From a bacterium (GTDB lineage: Bacteria; Planctomycetota; UBA1135; UBA2386), in contig DRKG01000088.1 of the NCBI GenBank assembly GCA_011051855.1, positions 1 through 7,044 of the forward strand: DNA of 7,044 nucleotides. The letters are read 5' to 3'. Below are positions 1 to 6,723 of this stretch, piece by piece (position 1 is the stretch's first letter; each line of letters begins with the position of its first letter). The translations under genes and the position numbers were made by a program. The notes under the pieces were generated by a model. That model saw only the letters and a program-made list of their open reading frames with translations, was not told the DNA's origin and searched no databases.

Positions 1-1231
1 GCCACTTGTGGCCGGCGAGGAACTGCCACTGGTCCTGGTCGGCCGGCAGCGGCGCCCAGATCTCCGGCGGAAGGTCCGAGCGGGTCAGGATGTTGCCGTG
101 CGCGCGCACCACCATGGACTCGATCGCGTTGCGCAGTTCGCGCACGTTGCCGGGCCAGTCGTATTGCACCAGCGCGACCAGCGCGTCCCGGTCGATCGAC
201 TCGACGTCCTTCTGGTGCAGCTCGGCGAAGTGGCGCAGGTAGTGCTCGATCAGGAGCTTGATGTCCCCGCGCCGGTCCTTGAGCGCCGGCAGCTCGATGG
301 TGACGACCTTCAACCGGAAGTAGAGATCCTGGCGGAACGTCCCGTCCTCGACCTTCTTGACCAGGTCGGCGTTGGTCGCCGCCAGCACGCGCACGTCGAC
401 CGGCCGCACGGTGTTGTCCCCGAGCCGCGTGACCGCACGCTCCTCGAGCACGCGCAACAGCTTGACCTGCGTCGACGGCGGCATCTCGCCGACTTCGTCG
501 AGCAACAGCGTGCCGCCGTGTGCGTACTCGAACTTGCCTTCGCGGTCGGCAACCGCACCGGTGAACGCACCCTTCTTGTGGCCGAACAACTCGGATTCGA
601 TGGTGCCCTCGCTCATCCCGCCGCAGTTGATCGCGACGAACGGCCGGTCCTTGCGCGGCGACAGGTTGTGGATCGCGCGCGCGACCAGTTCCTTGCCGGT
701 GCCCGACGGGCCGAGGATCAGCACCGACGCGGCAGTGCCGGCGATCTGCCGCACCAACGACAGCATGCGCTGCATCTTCGGGTCCTGGCCGATGATGCCT
801 TCGAGGCCGTAGGAGCGTTCCATCTGCCCCTTCAGCTCGTCGTAGGCGACGTCCTTGTCGTGGTCCTCGAGCGACTTCTTGACCTTGGCGCGCAGATCCT
901 TGAGGTCGACCGGCTTCTCGACGTAGTAGGTCGCCCCCTGCTCCATCGCCTGCACCGCGATCTCCCGTCCGCCGTGGCCGGTCAGCATCACGACCCGGCA
1001 GTTGGGATAGGTCTGGCGAGCCTTCTCCAGCACGGCGAAGCCGTCGACGTCCTGCATCACCAGGTCGGTCACGACCACCGCGAAGCGCCGCTCGGCCAGC
1101 ATCTCGACCGCCTGCCGGCCGCTCGCAGCCGTCGTGATCTGCACCGGCAGGACGGCCAGCGCCTCGACCAGCGCCTCGCGCAACGCATCGTCGTCGTCGA
1201 CGACGAGGATCGGGTTCGTGTTCATGCTCAT
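1..1231 (-). CDS. Sigma-54-dependent response regulator, NtrC family (3' end cut by window edge)
   Basis: Cytosolic transcription activator that, once phosphorylated, uses ATP hydrolysis to open sigma-54 RNA polymerase promoters. It is open for all 410 visible codons and runs off the left edge. Receiver domain, about residues 6-122: acidic cluster D12-D14 in ILVVDDD, phospho-acceptor D56 in VVTDLVMQD, T84 in MLTGHG, K106 in VEKP. AAA+ domain, about 148-385: Walker A GPSGTGKE at 174-181 (K180), the sigma-54-contacting GAFTGA loop at 221-226, and Walker B LLLDE with D245-E246. The final visible residues (FLAGHKW) look like the beginning of the C-terminal Fis-type helix-turn-helix, so roughly the last 50-60 residues are missing. 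The ATG at 1231 overlaps the stop of the upstream kinase gene as ATGA, which favours this start. A second ATG at 1225 would number the key residues D54 and K104, as in classical NtrC. All motifs needed for phosphorylation, ATPase activity and sigma-54 contact are intact. The target genes are unknown. Confidence 0.95.
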   Translation of the reverse strand, partial: MSMNTNPILVVDDDDALREALVEALAVLPVQITTAASGRQAVEMLAERRFAVVVTDLVMQDVDGFAVLEKARQTYPNCRVVMLTGHGGREIAVQAMEQGATYYVEKPVDLKDLRAKVKKSLEDHDKDVAYDELKGQMERSYGLEGIIGQDPKMQRMLSLVRQIAGTAASVLILGPSGTGKELVARAIHNLSPRKDRPFVAINCGGMSEGTIESELFGHKKGAFTGAVADREGKFEYAHGGTLLLDEVGEMPPSTQVKLLRVLEERAVTRLGDNTVRPVDVRVLAATNADLVKKVEDGTFRQDLYFRLKVVTIELPALKDRRGDIKLLIEHYLRHFAELHQKDVESIDRDALVALVQYDWPGNVRELRNAIESMVVRAHGNILTRSDLPPEIWAPLPADQDQWQFLAGHKW

Positions 1232-1971
1232 GTTCGGTCGGCGGCGACGTCGACGGCGTGGATCGGCAACCGCAGAGCGAACTGCGTGCCCCGGCCGGGC
1301 TCCGACTGCAGCGACAGGGTGCCGCCGTGCTCCTCGGCGACCCGGCGCACGGTCGGAAGGCCGAGGCCGGTGCCACCCTGCTTGGTGCTGAAGAACGGTT
1401 CCAGGACCTTCCGTTGCCGTTCTTCCGGGATGCCCTCGCCGGTATCGGTGACCCGGATCACGGCGAAGTCGCCGTCGCGCCGCGTCGAGACCATCACCTC
1501 GCCACCGGCGGACGTCGCCTCCTTTGCGTTGCGCAGCAGGTTGACGACGGCACCGTGCACGTGGTCCCAGTCGCACGCGACCTCGCCGACGTCGTTGCCG
1601 GCGAAGAACCGCAGCGACACCCCGGCCTCCTTCATCTCCGGCTCCTGAAAGTCGACCAGCGCCTGCAGGCGGCGGTTGAGGTCGACGGGCTTGATGTCCG
1701 GCTCCGGCGCCCTCGCATAGCCGAGAAACTGCTCGAGGATGTCCTGCAGCCGCCGCACCTCGCCCTCGACCGTCGACAGGCGCTTGAAGGTGCGCTTGTC
1801 GCGGGTGCTCTCCTGGTCGCGGAAGTCCTCCAGCACCAACTGCAGGTTGAGCCCGATCGTGCTCAGCGGGTTGCGCACCTCGTGGGCGAAGCCGGCGAGC
1901 AGGGTGCCGAGCTGGGCGAGACGCTGAGTGCGGATGCGCTGCAATCGTTGTTCGCGCACGGAATCGGCCAT
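1228..1971 (-). CDS. Sensor histidine kinase without a sensor domain, partner of the adjacent sigma-54 regulator
   Basis: Probably autophosphorylates on histidine and passes the phosphate to the regulator encoded directly downstream. The predicted protein has 247 residues. The HisKA dimerisation domain holds the H-box FAHEVRNPLS with phospho-acceptor H30. The HATPase domain follows: N-box VVNLLRNAKEA (N144, N148), G1 box DTGEGIP (176-182), F-box EPFFSTK (191-197) and G2 box GTGLGLP (200-206). There is no transmembrane segment and no PAS, GAF or HAMP domain; only about 20 residues precede the H-box region, so the protein is cytosolic and its input must come from a partner or another route. The reading frame stays open upstream to 2160, but that stretch lies opposite the start of the divergent gene and is low-complexity, so I chose the ATG at 1971, giving a protein that begins MADSVREQRLQRI. 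No Shine-Dalgarno sequence is evident. The stop overlaps the regulator start by an ATGA, implying translational coupling. Confidence 0.92.
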   Translation of the reverse strand: MADSVREQRLQRIRTQRLAQLGTLLAGFAHEVRNPLSTIGLNLQLVLEDFRDQESTRDKRTFKRLSTVEGEVRRLQDILEQFLGYARAPEPDIKPVDLNRRLQALVDFQEPEMKEAGVSLRFFAGNDVGEVACDWDHVHGAVVNLLRNAKEATSAGGEVMVSTRRDGDFAVIRVTDTGEGIPEERQRKVLEPFFSTKQGGTGLGLPTVRRVAEEHGGTLSLQSEPGRGTQFALRLPIHAVDVAADRT

Positions 1972-1981
1972 CGGGCGAAAC

Positions 1982-1987
1982 ACGATA
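1982..1987 (-). promoter_or_regulatory. Possible -10 element for the kinase-regulator unit
   Basis: Read on the minus strand the hexamer is TATCGT (four of six matches to TATAAT), 10 nt before the kinase ATG at 1971, in a very GC-rich setting. No convincing -35 element was found at the usual spacing. If used, the transcript leader would be only a few nucleotides long. Confidence 0.25.
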
Positions 1988-2023
1988 GAACGCGGGACCG
2001 GCGATTGCTCGCCCGTGGCGCAG

Positions 2024-2052
2024 TTTCCGTCGGCGCCGACCGGGCGTATGGT
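2024..2052 (+). promoter_or_regulatory. Possible promoter of the Sua5-phosphatase fusion gene, leaderless layout
   Basis: A -10-like TATGGT at 2047-2052 lies 7 nt before the ATG at 2060, so transcription would begin at or next to the start codon. A weak -35-like TTTCCG at 2024-2029 sits 17 nt upstream of it. No Shine-Dalgarno sequence precedes the ATG. The TATGGT itself contains an in-frame ATG (2048) that could be an alternative start four codons earlier. The 88-bp region 1972-2059 holds this and the divergent kinase start; nothing else was recognised in it. Confidence 0.35.
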
Positions 2053-2059
2053 CTGCGCC

Positions 2060-3127
2060 ATGCCGACGCGCCGCCAGCCGCTCGCCGACGCCGATCCCGA
2101 CACCCTGCGCAACGAGTGCGTCGCCGCGCTGCGCGCCGGCGAACTGTGCGTGCTGCCCACCGAGACCGTCTACGGACTGGGCTGTTTGCCGAGCGACCAT
2201 CGCGCGGTGCAGAAGCTGCGCGCGTGCAAGCATCGCAGCGAACGGCAGCCGTTCACCTGGCACCTCGCCGACGCGACGGACCTCGATCGGCTCGGTGCGC
2301 GGCTGCCTCTGCCGGCGGAGCGCCTGATCGCGCGCTACTGGCCGGGCCCGCTCACGCTGATCCTGCCGGGCAAGGACGGCGGGACCATCGGGGCACGGCT
2401 GCCTGCCCACGAGTTCACCCGCGCGGTGATCCGCGCCGCGGGCGAACCCCTGTGGCTGACCAGCGTCAACGACAGCGGCCAGCCGCCGCTGGTCGAGCCC
2501 GATGCGATCGCGGCCAGGTGCGCCGACCAGGGCGTGGCCCTGTTCGTCGACGACGGACCGTCACCGCTGGGCACGGCATCGACGATCGTGCGCGCCACCG
2601 ACGGCGCCCTCGAGGTGCTGCGCGAGGGGATCCTGTCGCGGCAGGAGATCCTGTCGACGGCTGCCGACCTGATCCTGTTCGTGTGCACCGGCAACACCTG
2701 CCGTTCGCCACTGGCGGAGGCGATCGCGCGCGAAGCGACCGCGCAGGCGATGGGCGTTCCCGTCGAGCAAGTGCTCCAGCGCGGCCTGCGGTTCGCCAGC
2801 GCCGGCACCGCCACCGTGCTCGGCATGCCGGCCAGCGACGGCAGCGCGGCGGCGGCGGCGGAGATCGGCCTCGATCTGTCCGCCCACCAGAGCCAGCCGA
2901 TCGACCCCGAGCTGCTGCGGCAGGCGGAACGCATCTACTGCCTGAGCGACAGCCACCGGCGGGCGCTCCTGGCCGAGGCCCCCGACGTCGCCGACAAGGT
3001 CTCTCTGTTGCGCCCCGACGACCGCGACATCGCCGACCCCTACGGCAGCGACCTGCCCGCCTACCAACGAGCCCGCGACGAGATCCGCGCTGCGGTCGCC
3101 GCACGGCTGGGCGATTGGTGGCCGTAA
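2060..3127 (+). CDS. Fusion of Sua5/YrdC threonylcarbamoyl-AMP synthase and YwlE-like low-molecular-weight protein phosphatase
   Basis: Single 355-residue frame with two catalytic domains and no stop or shift between them. Residues about 10-200 are a YrdC/Sua5 domain, which makes threonylcarbamoyl-AMP from threonine, bicarbonate and ATP for the t6A37 modification of ANN-decoding tRNAs. The signature LPTETVYGLG is at 32-41, a KxR motif (K57, R59) is followed by P64-F65, WPGPLTLILPG is at 94-104, the SxN motif is S135-V136-N137, and PLGTASTIV is at 169-177. The C-terminal Sua5 accessory domain is absent. Residues about 203-355 are a low-molecular-weight phosphatase: CX5R P-loop CTGNTCRS at 209-216 (nucleophile C209, R215) and general-acid loop DPYG at 326-329. 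Thr213 and the DPYG loop match YwlE, the Bacillus protein-arginine phosphatase (CTGNTCRS, DPFG), rather than tyrosine phosphatases. In Bacillus, ywlC (Sua5 type) and ywlE are near neighbours; here they are one polypeptide. The start at 2060 gives a natural YrdC N-terminus; 2048 is possible. A run of five alanines (263-267) is the only low-complexity stretch. Confidence 0.93.
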   Translation: MPTRRQPLADADPDTLRNECVAALRAGELCVLPTETVYGLGCLPSDHRAVQKLRACKHRSERQPFTWHLADATDLDRLGARLPLPAERLIARYWPGPLTLILPGKDGGTIGARLPAHEFTRAVIRAAGEPLWLTSVNDSGQPPLVEPDAIAARCADQGVALFVDDGPSPLGTASTIVRATDGALEVLREGILSRQEILSTAADLILFVCTGNTCRSPLAEAIAREATAQAMGVPVEQVLQRGLRFASAGTATVLGMPASDGSAAAAAEIGLDLSAHQSQPIDPELLRQAERIYCLSDSHRRALLAEAPDVADKVSLLRPDDRDIADPYGSDLPAYQRARDEIRAAVAARLGDWWP

Positions 3128-3132
3128 GCAGC

Positions 3133-3153
3133 GCGACGGCCACAGCCGGCCGC
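3133..3153. terminator. GC-rich hairpin between convergent genes, possible bidirectional terminator
   Basis: The 26-nt gap between the two convergent stop codons is largely filled by an imperfect inverted repeat. CGGC (3137-3140) pairs with GCCG (3145-3148) around a CACA loop, and G3135-C3150, C3134-G3152 and G3133-C3153 can extend the stem with one mismatch and one bulge. There is no T-run on either side, so a classical intrinsic terminator is doubtful. Confidence 0.25.
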
Positions 3154-4125
3154 TCACGCGTCGACGCTGCGGCGCTGGTCGCGCATCAGACGCAGGAACT
3201 GGCGCTTCTTCATCATCGGGTGCCCCATGTAGTCGCCGGGCTCGGTGATGTCGCGGAGAACGACCGTGGCGCCGGCGAACCGGCAATCCGGCGAGATCTG
3301 CAGGTGGCCGGCGACGCCGACCTGGCCGGCGAGCACGCAGCGTGCGCCGAGTCTCGTCGAACCGGCGATCATCGCCCCGCCGGCCATCACCACGTCCTCA
3401 CCGATGTCGCAGTTGTGGGCGATGTGCACCAGGTTGTCGAGCTTGGTGCGGGCGCCGATGCGGGTGACACCGAGCGTGCCGCGATCGACGGCTGCATTGG
3501 CGCCGATTTCGACGTCGTCCTCGACCACCACCACCCCGAGTTGCGGCACCTTGAGCCACGTGGCCCCCTCGCGCGCGTATCCGAAACCGTCGCTACCGAC
3601 GACTGCATTGGACTGCAGGATGACCCGGTCGCCGAGTCGGCAACCGTCGCCGACGGTCGCGTTCGCGTGGATCAGGCAGTTCCGACCGAGCCGCGCGCCA
3701 TCGCCGACCACCGCTCCCGCCAGCACCGCGGAGCCGGCACCAATGCGCGCTTTGCCGATCGAGGCGTTCGGCCCGACCTTCACCGGGGGCTCGAGTTCGG
3801 CCTCGGAATGCACCCAGGCGCTGGGATGGATGTCGTGCTCGCTCGCCAGCGGCAGCGGGTGGAAGTGCATCGCGACCTTGGCGTAAGCGACGTCGACATC
3901 GGGCACGACGATCAGGCTCGCCGGGGTCTCGATCTCTTCCTTCGCCAGCAGCGCCCCCGCGGCGGTCACCTTGGCGGCTTCGTAGTAGTCCGGGTGGCGC
4001 ACGAACCCGATCTGGTCCGGCCGGGCCTCGCGCAGGTCGCCGAGACCGACGATGCGGCGCGCACCGTCCCCCACCAGACGGCCGGCGACGAGTTCGACGA
4101 GCGAGGCGACGGTGACTTCGGTCAT
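3154..4125 (-). CDS. lpxD: UDP-3-O-(3-hydroxyacyl)glucosamine N-acyltransferase
   Basis: Third enzyme of lipid A synthesis: transfers a 3-hydroxyacyl chain from acyl carrier protein to the 2-amino group of UDP-3-O-acyl-glucosamine, in the cytoplasm. The protein has 323 residues, close to the roughly 340 of the E. coli enzyme. An N-terminal uridine-binding domain (about 1-98) is followed by a left-handed beta helix of hexapeptide repeats (about 99-285, for example VGPNASIGKARIGAGSAVL) and a C-terminal helical tail (MMKKRQFLRLMRDQ). The signature VVGSDGFGYA is at 175-184; the catalytic histidine is H237 in HIAHNCDIG, corresponding to E. coli H239, and H274 in GHLQI corresponds to the second conserved histidine. 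The ATG overlaps the stop of the upstream membrane-protein gene as ATGA, so the two are probably co-translated. The usual neighbours bamA, skp, fabZ and lpxA are not present; the 3' side faces a convergent gene. Its presence indicates an LPS-type outer membrane. Confidence 0.97.
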   Translation of the reverse strand: MTEVTVASLVELVAGRLVGDGARRIVGLGDLREARPDQIGFVRHPDYYEAAKVTAAGALLAKEEIETPASLIVVPDVDVAYAKVAMHFHPLPLASEHDIHPSAWVHSEAELEPPVKVGPNASIGKARIGAGSAVLAGAVVGDGARLGRNCLIHANATVGDGCRLGDRVILQSNAVVGSDGFGYAREGATWLKVPQLGVVVVEDDVEIGANAAVDRGTLGVTRIGARTKLDNLVHIAHNCDIGEDVVMAGGAMIAGSTRLGARCVLAGQVGVAGHLQISPDCRFAGATVVLRDITEPGDYMGHPMMKKRQFLRLMRDQRRSVDA

Positions 4126-6611
4126 GGCTTGCGATTATGCAGGGCGCGCAAGCGACTTGCCGCAACCAGTCGCCGGGATCGTGGCCACGCCGGATCGAAC
4201 GGCACGCTCTCGCCGCAGACCTGCCGCAGGCACACCGCGGCGAGCCGAACCAGTTCGCGGTCGTCGGCGACCAGGAAGTCGGCGACCAGCGCGCACGCCG
4301 CGGCATCGCTGCGGCCGGCGAGCGCCGCGCACAGAGTGACGCAGTCGTCGCGATCGCCGGCATGCGCAATGGTCGCCAACGCCGTCGGCGCCGGGACGTC
4401 GAGCCGCCACAGCGGCAGCAACTCACGCCAACGGCCGGCCGGCAGCAGCACCCGCGCGGCCTCGGCGAGCACGAACGGATCGGCGAGGGAGCGCAGCGCG
4501 AGCGCCTGTTCGGTGTCCAACGGCCCGCGGGCGAGCCGCCCGAGCAAGGCCCGCGCACAGCGACTGGGAAAGCGCGCCCGCAGCGCCGCCGCCAGCGGCG
4601 TATCCCCGCAGCAGCGCACTGCCAGCCGTTCTCCGGGCTCGACCCGCATCAGGTCCTCGAGATCGCCGCGCGTCTGCACCGGCCGCGGCAACGACGCAAA
4701 CACCGGCGGCGGGGAACGGAAGAAGGTCGGATCGATGGCGAACGCGATGCGGCTGGCGAGTGCCGGCTCGCGCAACGCCACGCCGCTCGCGTCCGCGAGC
4801 CCGAGTGCCGCGGCCATCCACGCCGACGGAGCGCCAACCGGCAGCATGCGCGCCGCCAGCTCCGCCGCCCGCCCGCGATCGGCCGGGGTGTCGGCCAACG
4901 CCTGCCCCTGCTCGAACGAGAGCCGCGCGCGTTCGCGCCGCTCCCGCCAGCGCAGCAGCAGCGACCGCTCGCGCGCGGGCGCTTCGGGCGCGGCGTCGGT
5001 GGCCGGAGCCGACTCGGCCGGCGCGAGCCAATCGACCCACGCGCCATCGACACGCAGCGGGGCACGCACGGGCAACACACCCCGCAGCGCGCGCACGACG
5101 TCGTGCGGGCCGCCGAGGTGGGCCCGGTGCAAGGCCCAACGCGCGGCGTCCGACCAAGCGGAGAAGTGCCGGCGCACCGGCGGCCGGGCGACCGCCGACA
5201 CCAACACCGCGGCCTCGCCGACGGTGAACACCCCGTTCCACGGGTGCGCGGCACGCGCCGCCAGGAACAGGCGACGCAACCGCTCCGGGGCAACCCGATC
5301 GAGCGCGATCGGCTGCAGCACGAGCCCGGCACCGACGACGCGCCGCAACTGCCGCTGGAACGCGACCGACGCGCGGTGGGCGGTGGCGGCGGTCGGCCAT
5401 TCGCCGACCACCACGACCTGCCGCGAAGCGTCCGGCAACTCGCGCAGGCCGCGGTAGGCACGGGTCGGAACCGGCACCTCGATCCCGGGCCACGTCGCCG
5501 GCGGCGGGACCGGCCCATCGAGCACCGCGCGCCGCTGCAGCGTCGCGAGTTCCGCAAAGGTCGCGGTGCGCTCGACGACCAGTCGGCGAGCGCGCGCGAG
5601 GTCGAGGCCGACGCGGCCGGTGCCGCCGCCGAGCAGCAGCACCCGGTCGCCATCGCGGGCCAGCGCGTGCACCAGGGCCGCGCACAGGGGTTCTTCGTCG
5701 CGGTCGGGACCGGCGGCACACACCACCTCACCGCCGAGTCGGAGTTGCAGTTCCTGGTGCTTGCGTATGTAGACCAGCGCGGCGTCGCCGCAGCGGGCGA
5801 GCACCTGGTCGGCGGCGGGTGCCGGTTGCGGCATCAAGACGTCGGCGGCCAGCATCACCGCCGTCGCCCCGCAGGCGATCCCGACCCGGCCGATGGCGCC
5901 CGCCGCCAGCAGGATGGCGACGAACGCGCCCAACCGGGGGGCCGCCGCCGGCACGCTGTCGACGACCACGAACCAGGTTCCGACCAGCACCGGTATCCAG
6001 GCGGCGAGCGCCAACCACCAGCGACCGCCGGGCACGGCGGCGGGAGCGGCGCCCGGCAGCGCCGGCGTCATCGCCCCGAGCGACAGCACCATCGCGAGTG
6101 CGAACGCCGCCGAGGCCGCCGTCAGGTACCCGGCGGCGATCGCGGCGACGGCGGCCGACAGCCCGAAGAGCGGCACTGCGAACACGCCGAGCCAGCGCGC
6201 CTCGGTGAGCCGCCAACCGACCGCGGCCCCGAGCAGTGCGCCGGCGACCGCCAGCAAGCCGGACCAAGTCCCCACGCCGAGCAGCTCGGCGACGGCTACC
6301 GCCAGCGCCAGCACGATCGCGACCGCGCGCAACAGGTTCCGTCCGGCGGGCCACACGAGCGTCAAGCGCACCAACCCGAAGCCGATGCACGCCCACGGCA
6401 GCCAGTCGGGCCACCCGGACAGCCAGCCTTGGACCGGCAGCGAGGCCCCGTGCTGCAACGCTTCTCCGTGCGCCAGCCCGAAGCCGGCCGCGAACGCACC
6501 GATCCCGGCCGCCGCCGCGACGCCGGCGAAGGCCGCGGTGGCGGTAGGCGCAGCCGGCTCGACCAGCGGTTCGCCGCCGGCCACCGGTCCATCCGCCTCG
6601 GGACCGACCAT
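4122..6611 (-). CDS. Multi-pass membrane protein with degenerate spermidine-synthase-like domain and helical HEAT-like tail
   Basis: Large protein of unknown function, 829 residues from the ATG at 6611. Residues about 25-260 are highly hydrophobic, with roughly eight or nine predicted membrane segments (about 25-47, 69-86, 92-112, 115-134, 139-157, 158-182, 198-218, 227-260). Residues about 280-475 resemble a spermidine-synthase-like Rossmann domain: an entry strand and turn (RLGGEVVCAAGPDRDEEPLC), a nucleotide-binding loop VLLLGGGTGR at 324-333, an acidic residue at the end of the next strand (LVVER), and a late segment ending HPWNGVFTVG. The usual GGGDG is GGGTG, and the catalytic Asp-containing strand is replaced by VVVVGEWPTAA, so polyamine synthase activity is unlikely. 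Residues about 550-829 are helical and Arg/Ala/Leu-rich; LRQVCGESVPFDPAWP near 795-810 resembles the end of HEAT-type repeats. The stop overlaps the lpxD ATG. The frame also extends to a TTG at 6701 (30 more codons), 22 bp after the preceding gene; I prefer 6611 because it is ATG and has TATCCT 7 nt upstream. The domain reading is moderately sure, the function is not. Confidence 0.75.
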   Translation of the reverse strand: MVGPEADGPVAGGEPLVEPAAPTATAAFAGVAAAAGIGAFAAGFGLAHGEALQHGASLPVQGWLSGWPDWLPWACIGFGLVRLTLVWPAGRNLLRAVAIVLALAVAVAELLGVGTWSGLLAVAGALLGAAVGWRLTEARWLGVFAVPLFGLSAAVAAIAAGYLTAASAAFALAMVLSLGAMTPALPGAAPAAVPGGRWWLALAAWIPVLVGTWFVVVDSVPAAAPRLGAFVAILLAAGAIGRVGIACGATAVMLAADVLMPQPAPAADQVLARCGDAALVYIRKHQELQLRLGGEVVCAAGPDRDEEPLCAALVHALARDGDRVLLLGGGTGRVGLDLARARRLVVERTATFAELATLQRRAVLDGPVPPPATWPGIEVPVPTRAYRGLRELPDASRQVVVVGEWPTAATAHRASVAFQRQLRRVVGAGLVLQPIALDRVAPERLRRLFLAARAAHPWNGVFTVGEAAVLVSAVARPPVRRHFSAWSDAARWALHRAHLGGPHDVVRALRGVLPVRAPLRVDGAWVDWLAPAESAPATDAAPEAPARERSLLLRWRERRERARLSFEQGQALADTPADRGRAAELAARMLPVGAPSAWMAAALGLADASGVALREPALASRIAFAIDPTFFRSPPPVFASLPRPVQTRGDLEDLMRVEPGERLAVRCCGDTPLAAALRARFPSRCARALLGRLARGPLDTEQALALRSLADPFVLAEAARVLLPAGRWRELLPLWRLDVPAPTALATIAHAGDRDDCVTLCAALAGRSDAAACALVADFLVADDRELVRLAAVCLRQVCGESVPFDPAWPRSRRLVAASRLRALHNRKP
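4134..4139 (-). promoter_or_regulatory. Possible internal -10 element before lpxD
   Basis: On the minus strand CATAAT (five of six matches to TATAAT) lies 8 nt before the lpxD ATG, inside the last codons of the upstream gene. It is formed by two consecutive codons, CAT and AAT, that end in T, while most nearby codons end in G or C. No good -35 element was found at 16-18 nt. It may give lpxD its own transcript in addition to read-through. Confidence 0.3.
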
Positions 6612-6618
6612 GTCGAAC

Positions 6619-6624
6619 AGGATA
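6619..6624 (-). promoter_or_regulatory. Possible -10 element, leaderless layout, for the membrane protein gene
   Basis: On the minus strand TATCCT (four of six matches to TATAAT) is separated from the ATG at 6611 by exactly 7 nt, the spacing expected if transcription began at the start codon. There is no Shine-Dalgarno sequence and no clear -35 element. If correct, the 112 nt 6612-6723 are intergenic and nothing else was recognised in them; if the TTG at 6701 is the true start, most of them are coding. Confidence 0.3.
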
Positions 6625-6723
6625 CCCGGTCGCGCGAGCGGGCATTCCGGCGGCGACGGGACCACTCCAACGGCCGCGGGGCTCGAATCTCCGATCTGCA
6701 ACTGGCCGCTCGGCTACCCGGGG

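Noticed and set aside
1191..1206. Perfect 16-nt palindrome TCGTCGTCGACGACGA
   Set aside because: It lies inside the receiver domain and follows directly from the codons for the conserved VVDDD motif, so it needs no operator explanation.
8..1648. Plus-strand open frame of about 550 codons opposite the two-component genes
   Set aside because: It is antisense to the intact receiver, AAA+ and kinase motifs, and no recognisable domain is seen in its translation.
1928..2059. Upstream extension of the fusion-gene reading frame
   Set aside because: It would overlap the kinase 5' end and the divergent promoter region, and the residues do not resemble a YrdC N-terminus.
1972..2160. Upstream extension of the kinase reading frame
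   Set aside because: It overlaps the start of the divergent fusion gene, is low complexity, and no known input domain is visible. The ATG at 1971 gives a normal kinase N-terminus.
2844..2862. GCG/GGC trinucleotide run in the fusion gene
   Set aside because: It encodes a short alanine run in frame within the phosphatase domain; too short and too common in GC-rich genes to be a meaningful repeat.
1258..5457. Very long open frame on the plus strand (about 1400 codons)
   Set aside because: It runs antisense or out of frame across four well-supported genes (kinase, fusion gene, lpxD, membrane protein) with Arg/Ala/Gly-rich, motif-free translation. Such frames arise because stop codons are rare at this GC content.
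6660..6723. tRNA-like wording on the minus strand (GTAGCCGAGCGGCCA, then GATTCGAGCCCC)
   Set aside because: It resembles a D-arm and a T-arm, but there is no anticodon arm between them, the T-stem is mismatched and the acceptor ends do not pair. Probably chance.
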